Shown here piece by piece: positions 60,868 through 64,000 of a DNA stretch of 64,000 bases. Made by a program: the position numbers and the translations under genes. The notes below the pieces were generated by a model that saw nothing but the letters and a program-made list of their open reading frames with translations, was not told where the DNA came from and searched no databases. The stretch is from an uncultured Synechococcus sp. Lineage in GTDB: Bacteria > Cyanobacteriota > Cyanobacteriia > PCC-6307 > Cyanobiaceae. Position 1 is the first letter of the stretch. Each line of letters starts with the position of its first letter. The stretch is taken from positions 62,001 through 126,000 of the forward strand of contig CAJXPL010000003.1 of assembly GCA_913057985.1 (NCBI GenBank), in the 5' to 3' direction.

Positions 60868-62466
60868 ATGAGCTTCCCGGATTTCAACGCTTCCGACGCT
60901 CATATTCAGTGGCAGAGGTTCTGCGATCTCAGCTGGTATCACGATGATCTGGGCGTCTGGCTCGACATCAGCCGGATGCATGTGAACGCCACCGATCTGC
61001 AGCAGCTGCAGCCGCGAATGGACAAGGCTTTCGCAGCGATGCAGGAGTTGGAAGCCGGCGCCATCGCCAATCCCGATGAGCAGCGCCAGGTGGGGCATTA
61101 CTGGCTTCGTACCCCTGAACTCGCTCCCTCGTCAGAGCTTCAACAGCACATCTCCAGGGAAATTGATCTGATCTCAGCCTTTGGCCGCGATGTGATCAAC
61201 GGAACGATCAAGGCCCCCAACGGTGAAGCCTTCACCGATGTGCTCTGGATCGGCATCGGCGGCAGTGGTCTGGGACCCGCCTTGATGATCAAGGCTCTGC
61301 AGAATCCGGGCGAGGGGCTTCCGTTTCATTTCTTCGACAACGTCGATCCCAATGGGATGAGCAACGTCCTGGCGGGGTTGGAGGGTCGTCTCGACCGCAC
61401 CCTGGTGGTGACGGTGAGCAAGTCGGGGGGGACGCCCGAACCCCACCTCGGCATGGAGCAGGCTCGCCACCGCCTCGAGGCCCCTGGGGGCCAGTGGGCC
61501 GGCCAGGCCGTTGCCGTGACGATGCTCGACAGCAAGCTGGATCAGCAGGCCCAGAAGGAAGGTTGGCTCAAGCGCTTCGACATGTTCGATTGGGTGGGGG
61601 GGCGCACCAGCATCACCAGTGCTGTCGGTCTGCTGCCCGGTGCCTTGATTGGCTGTGACATCCGCGATTTCCTCACCGGCGCCTCTCAGATGGATGCCGC
61701 CACCCGCGCCGCGGATCTGCGCCGCAATCCAGCCGCCCTGATGGCCGCTTCCTGGTTCGTGGCCGGTGGTGGTCGCGGTCAGCGCGACATGGTTGTTCTG
61801 CCCTACCGCGATCGTCTGGAGGTGTTCAGCCGTTACCTCCAGCAGCTGGTGATGGAATCGCTTGGCAAGCGCCTGGATCGCAACGGTGACGTGGTGTATC
61901 AGGGCATCGCTGTTTACGGCAACAAAGGCTCCACCGACCAGCACGCCTATGTGCAGCAGCTGCGCGACGGTGTCGACAATTTCTTTGCCACCTTCATCGA
62001 GGTGCTCGAAGACGTGAGCGATATCCCCACGCTTGGCGGGGAATGCCCCGGCGACTTCCTCGATGGTTTCCTGCAGGGCACCCGCTCAGCCCTTACCGAG
62101 GGTGGCCGCCAGAGCATGACGATCAGCATGCGCCGCTTTGATGCCCGCCGTCTCGGCGCCTTGATCGCTCTGTTCGAGCGTGCCGTCGGTCTCTACGGCG
62201 AACTGGTGAACATCAACGCCTACCACCAGCCCGGCGTGGAAGCCGGCAAGAAGGCGGCGGCGGCGATTCTCGACCTTCAAGGTCGTGTGGAAGCGATCCT
62301 GGCCGACGGTGTGGCCCGCTCCGCCGATGAAATTCGCCTGGCCCTCGGGGATGGCACCGATGAATCCATCTTTTGGATCCTGCGTCACCTCACCGGCAAC
62401 CAGCGCGGCTTCAGTGCCCAGGGCGACTGGAGCCAGCCCGCCTCGATGCGTTTCAGCAAAGGCTGA
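60868..62466 (+). CDS. pgi: Glucose-6-phosphate isomerase
   Basis: Pgi interconverts glucose 6-phosphate and fructose 6-phosphate in glycolysis, gluconeogenesis and the oxidative pentose phosphate cycle. The 532-residue protein has LWIGIGGSGLGPALM, VVTVSKSGGTPEP, WVGGRTSITSAVGLLP, and KGSTDQHAYVQQLRDG, the SIS-domain active-site motifs. Start ATG 60868 (MSFPDFNASD). It is divergent from the lysozyme-like gene and convergent with leuS, with 12 nt between stops. Confidence 0.96.
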   Translation: MSFPDFNASDAHIQWQRFCDLSWYHDDLGVWLDISRMHVNATDLQQLQPRMDKAFAAMQELEAGAIANPDEQRQVGHYWLRTPELAPSSELQQHISREIDLISAFGRDVINGTIKAPNGEAFTDVLWIGIGGSGLGPALMIKALQNPGEGLPFHFFDNVDPNGMSNVLAGLEGRLDRTLVVTVSKSGGTPEPHLGMEQARHRLEAPGGQWAGQAVAVTMLDSKLDQQAQKEGWLKRFDMFDWVGGRTSITSAVGLLPGALIGCDIRDFLTGASQMDAATRAADLRRNPAALMAASWFVAGGGRGQRDMVVLPYRDRLEVFSRYLQQLVMESLGKRLDRNGDVVYQGIAVYGNKGSTDQHAYVQQLRDGVDNFFATFIEVLEDVSDIPTLGGECPGDFLDGFLQGTRSALTEGGRQSMTISMRRFDARRLGALIALFERAVGLYGELVNINAYHQPGVEAGKKAAAAILDLQGRVEAILADGVARSADEIRLALGDGTDESIFWILRHLTGNQRGFSAQGDWSQPASMRFSKG

Positions 62467-62478
62467 TCCCGCCTGGGA

Positions 62479-64000
62479 TCAGGGCACCAGGTTCACCAGT
62501 TTTCCGGGGACCACGATCACCCGACGGGGGGCTGCGCCCTCCAACCATCTTTCGGCCACATCACTGGCCAGGGCGAGCCGTTCCAGCTCCTCCTTGTCTG
62601 CGGAAGCCGGAACCTGCAGCTTGCCCCGCACCTTGCCCTTCACCTGGATCACCACTTCAACGCTGTCCTGCACCAGCGCCGTTGGATCCAGAACCGGCCA
62701 GCTTTGACGGTGAACGCTGGCGATTCCCCCCAGACGGCTCCAGAACTCCTCCGCCAGATGTGGCGCGAACGGAGCCAGCAGGCGAACCAGTCCGGAAAGA
62801 GCTTCCTGCAACACAGGTGCACTCAGGGCCTCGATGCCCGTGGAGCTGATGGCATTGGAGAGCTTCATCAGCTCGGAGATGGCCGTGTTCAGCTGGATCT
62901 CATCACTGAGGTCCTCGCTGACGGCTTCGATGGCCAGGTGCAGCGCCCGACGTACGTCGCTGTCGGCACCGCTCAGATCGGCAGGCCGTTGCATCGGCTC
63001 GAGTGAGTCGATGCGGGCAGCACCCGCTTCAACAAGGCGCCAAAGCCGTTGCAGGAAGCGGAACTGGCCCTCCACATCGGCGTCATCCCACTCCAGATCC
63101 TTCTCCGGCGGAGCCTTGAACAGGATGAACATGCGTGCTGTGTCTGCGCCGTAGCGGTCGATCACTGCTGCGGGGTCAACGCCGTTGTATTTCGACTTCG
63201 ACATCTTCTCGAACAACACCTCGAGCTTGTCGCCGGTGTTGGGATCCCGGGGATCCTCCGGATCTGCAACATCAGCGGGAGCGATGTACTTGCCGGTTGT
63301 CGCATTGCGGTAAGTGATTCCCTGCACCATGCCTTGGGTGAGGAGCCGTTCAAACGGTTCGTTGATGTCGATCAGGCCGCGATCCTTCAGCGCCTTGGTG
63401 AAGAAACGGGCATAGAGCAGGTGCAGGATCGCGTGCTCAATGCCGCCCACGTATTGCTTCACCGGCAACCAGCGGTTCACCGCCTCCTTGCTGAAGGGTT
63501 TCTCGGTGTTGTGGGGATCGGCGAAGCGCAGGAAATACCAGGAGGAACACATAAAGGTGTCCATGGTGTCTGTTTCCCGCTTGGCTGGCTTGCCGCAGCG
63601 GGGGCAAGCCACATTCACCCAGTCGCTCTGCTGGCTCAGGGGCGAACCGCCCTTTCCAGAGAGATCAATGCCCCGGGGCAGCTCCACCGGAAGGTCCTCG
63701 CGGGGCACCGGAACAGCACCGCAGTCATCGCAGTGGATGACGGGAATGGGGCAGCCCCAGTAGCGCTGGCGTGAGATCAGCCAGTCGCGAAGGCGATAGG
63801 TGACCTTGCTGCGTGCCCAGCCCTGTTCGGCGCCTTGGCCGGTGATGGCGCCTTTGGCTTCGCTGGAGGCCGTGCCATCGAAGCTGCCGGAGTTGACCAG
63901 TGTTCCGGCATCCGTCCAGGCCTGACCGGCCGCGATGGCTTCAGCAGCTCCCTCGGCGTCGATCACCTGCTGGATCGGCAGACCGTTCGACTGGGCAAAG
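62479..64000 (-). CDS. leuS: Leucyl-tRNA synthetase, C-terminal part (5' end outside window)
   Basis: The frame is open to the window edge, so only about the last 507 residues are seen. They include the zinc-ribbon-like [22 protein letters not shown] region, the class I signature [13 protein letters not shown], the anticodon-binding helical domain (about 340-430 of the visible part) and the C-terminal [12 protein letters not shown] domain. The enzyme charges tRNA-Leu. A GTG at 63966 is an in-frame start only by accident, because the frame continues upstream with family-like residues ([12 protein letters not shown]). Confidence 0.96.
   Translation of the reverse strand, partial: FAQSNGLPIQQVIDAEGAAEAIAAGQAWTDAGTLVNSGSFDGTASSEAKGAITGQGAEQGWARSKVTYRLRDWLISRQRYWGCPIPVIHCDDCGAVPVPREDLPVELPRGIDLSGKGGSPLSQQSDWVNVACPRCGKPAKRETDTMDTFMCSSWYFLRFADPHNTEKPFSKEAVNRWLPVKQYVGGIEHAILHLLYARFFTKALKDRGLIDINEPFERLLTQGMVQGITYRNATTGKYIAPADVADPEDPRDPNTGDKLEVLFEKMSKSKYNGVDPAAVIDRYGADTARMFILFKAPPEKDLEWDDADVEGQFRFLQRLWRLVEAGAARIDSLEPMQRPADLSGADSDVRRALHLAIEAVSEDLSDEIQLNTAISELMKLSNAISSTGIEALSAPVLQEALSGLVRLLAPFAPHLAEEFWSRLGGIASVHRQSWPVLDPTALVQDSVEVVIQVKGKVRGKLQVPASADKEELERLALASDVAERWLEGAAPRRVIVVPGKLVNLVP

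Noticed and set aside
1-64000. CRISPR arrays, IS elements, rRNA operons, tmRNA, SRP RNA or an RNase P RNA
   Set aside because: No regularly spaced repeats, transposase-like ORFs or recognisable conserved cores of these RNAs were seen. The gaps are too short or hold other features.

Overview
The window reads as a chromosome segment of a marine picocyanobacterium, most likely a marine Synechococcus. It carries photosystem and cytochrome genes (psaK, petN), photosystem II repair factors (Psb32, Psb29/Thf1, an FtsH), the glucosylglycerol-phosphate synthase and transporter set typical of salt-adapted cyanobacteria, a 6S RNA directly downstream of purK, and many short proteins of cyanobacteria-specific families (DUF2103, DUF2256, DUF2499, DUF3110, DUF3593, DUF1257). 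Coding density is very high and GC is fairly high. Genes abut or overlap on both strands, and I see no IS element, integrase, CRISPR array or rRNA. This assignment rests on gene content only.

Layout. 0-11 kb: a DNA-ligase-associated exonuclease, a thioredoxin-like protein, nadA, a metallophosphoesterase followed by a glycosyltransferase-like gene, a lambda-type lysozyme, psb32, a MidA-type methyltransferase, aroB, a lone sugar-ABC permease and purK. 11.1-13 kb: 6S RNA, then small orphan genes and a 13-nt tandem repeat. 13-21.6 kb: a proteostasis and photosynthesis block (clpS, petN, thf1, clpP, DUF2256, ftsH), then a MacB-like permease, pyk and a MazG-type gene. 21.6-30 kb: yggT, scpB, ilvA, dxs, a FAD oxidoreductase, psaK, DUF3593/DUF2499 and csaB. 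29.8-35.2 kb: a compact-solute operon ggpS-ggtB-ggtC-ggtD-ggtA in which every junction is a 4-nt start/stop overlap. 35.3-41 kb: a PrxQ-like peroxiredoxin, rpmB, htpG, two ferredoxins, hisZ, an inositol-phosphatase-like gene and tRNA-Ser(GGA). 41-44 kb: pstC-pstA-pstB. 44-56 kb: dnaK with an overlapping J-protein, DUF3110, murQ, mtnP, a cyclophilin, ribBA, argC, purN, DUF1257, an M61 peptidase and an amidase. 56-59.2 kb: a looser stretch of small secreted orphans, hairpins and one broken gene. 59.2-64 kb: marC, a lysozyme-like gene, pgi and the 3' part of leuS.

Themes. Photosystem II repair and protein quality control are represented by Psb32, Thf1, FtsH, ClpP/ClpS, HtpG and DnaK/J. Cell-wall turnover is represented by the GH104 lysozyme, MurQ, the amidase and the lysozyme-like protein at 60 kb. 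Osmoprotection and phosphate uptake each have a tight operon.

The most unusual signals are two genes whose conserved N-termini have no canonical start codon in frame (the metallophosphoesterase at 3.0 kb and ribBA at 51.3 kb), a secreted-protein gene at 58.4-58.9 kb that is split by both a frameshift and an in-frame amber codon, and a terminator-ended, hairpin-rich candidate small RNA near 56.8 kb. All calls were made by eye from sequence. No alignment, folding or database search was run.
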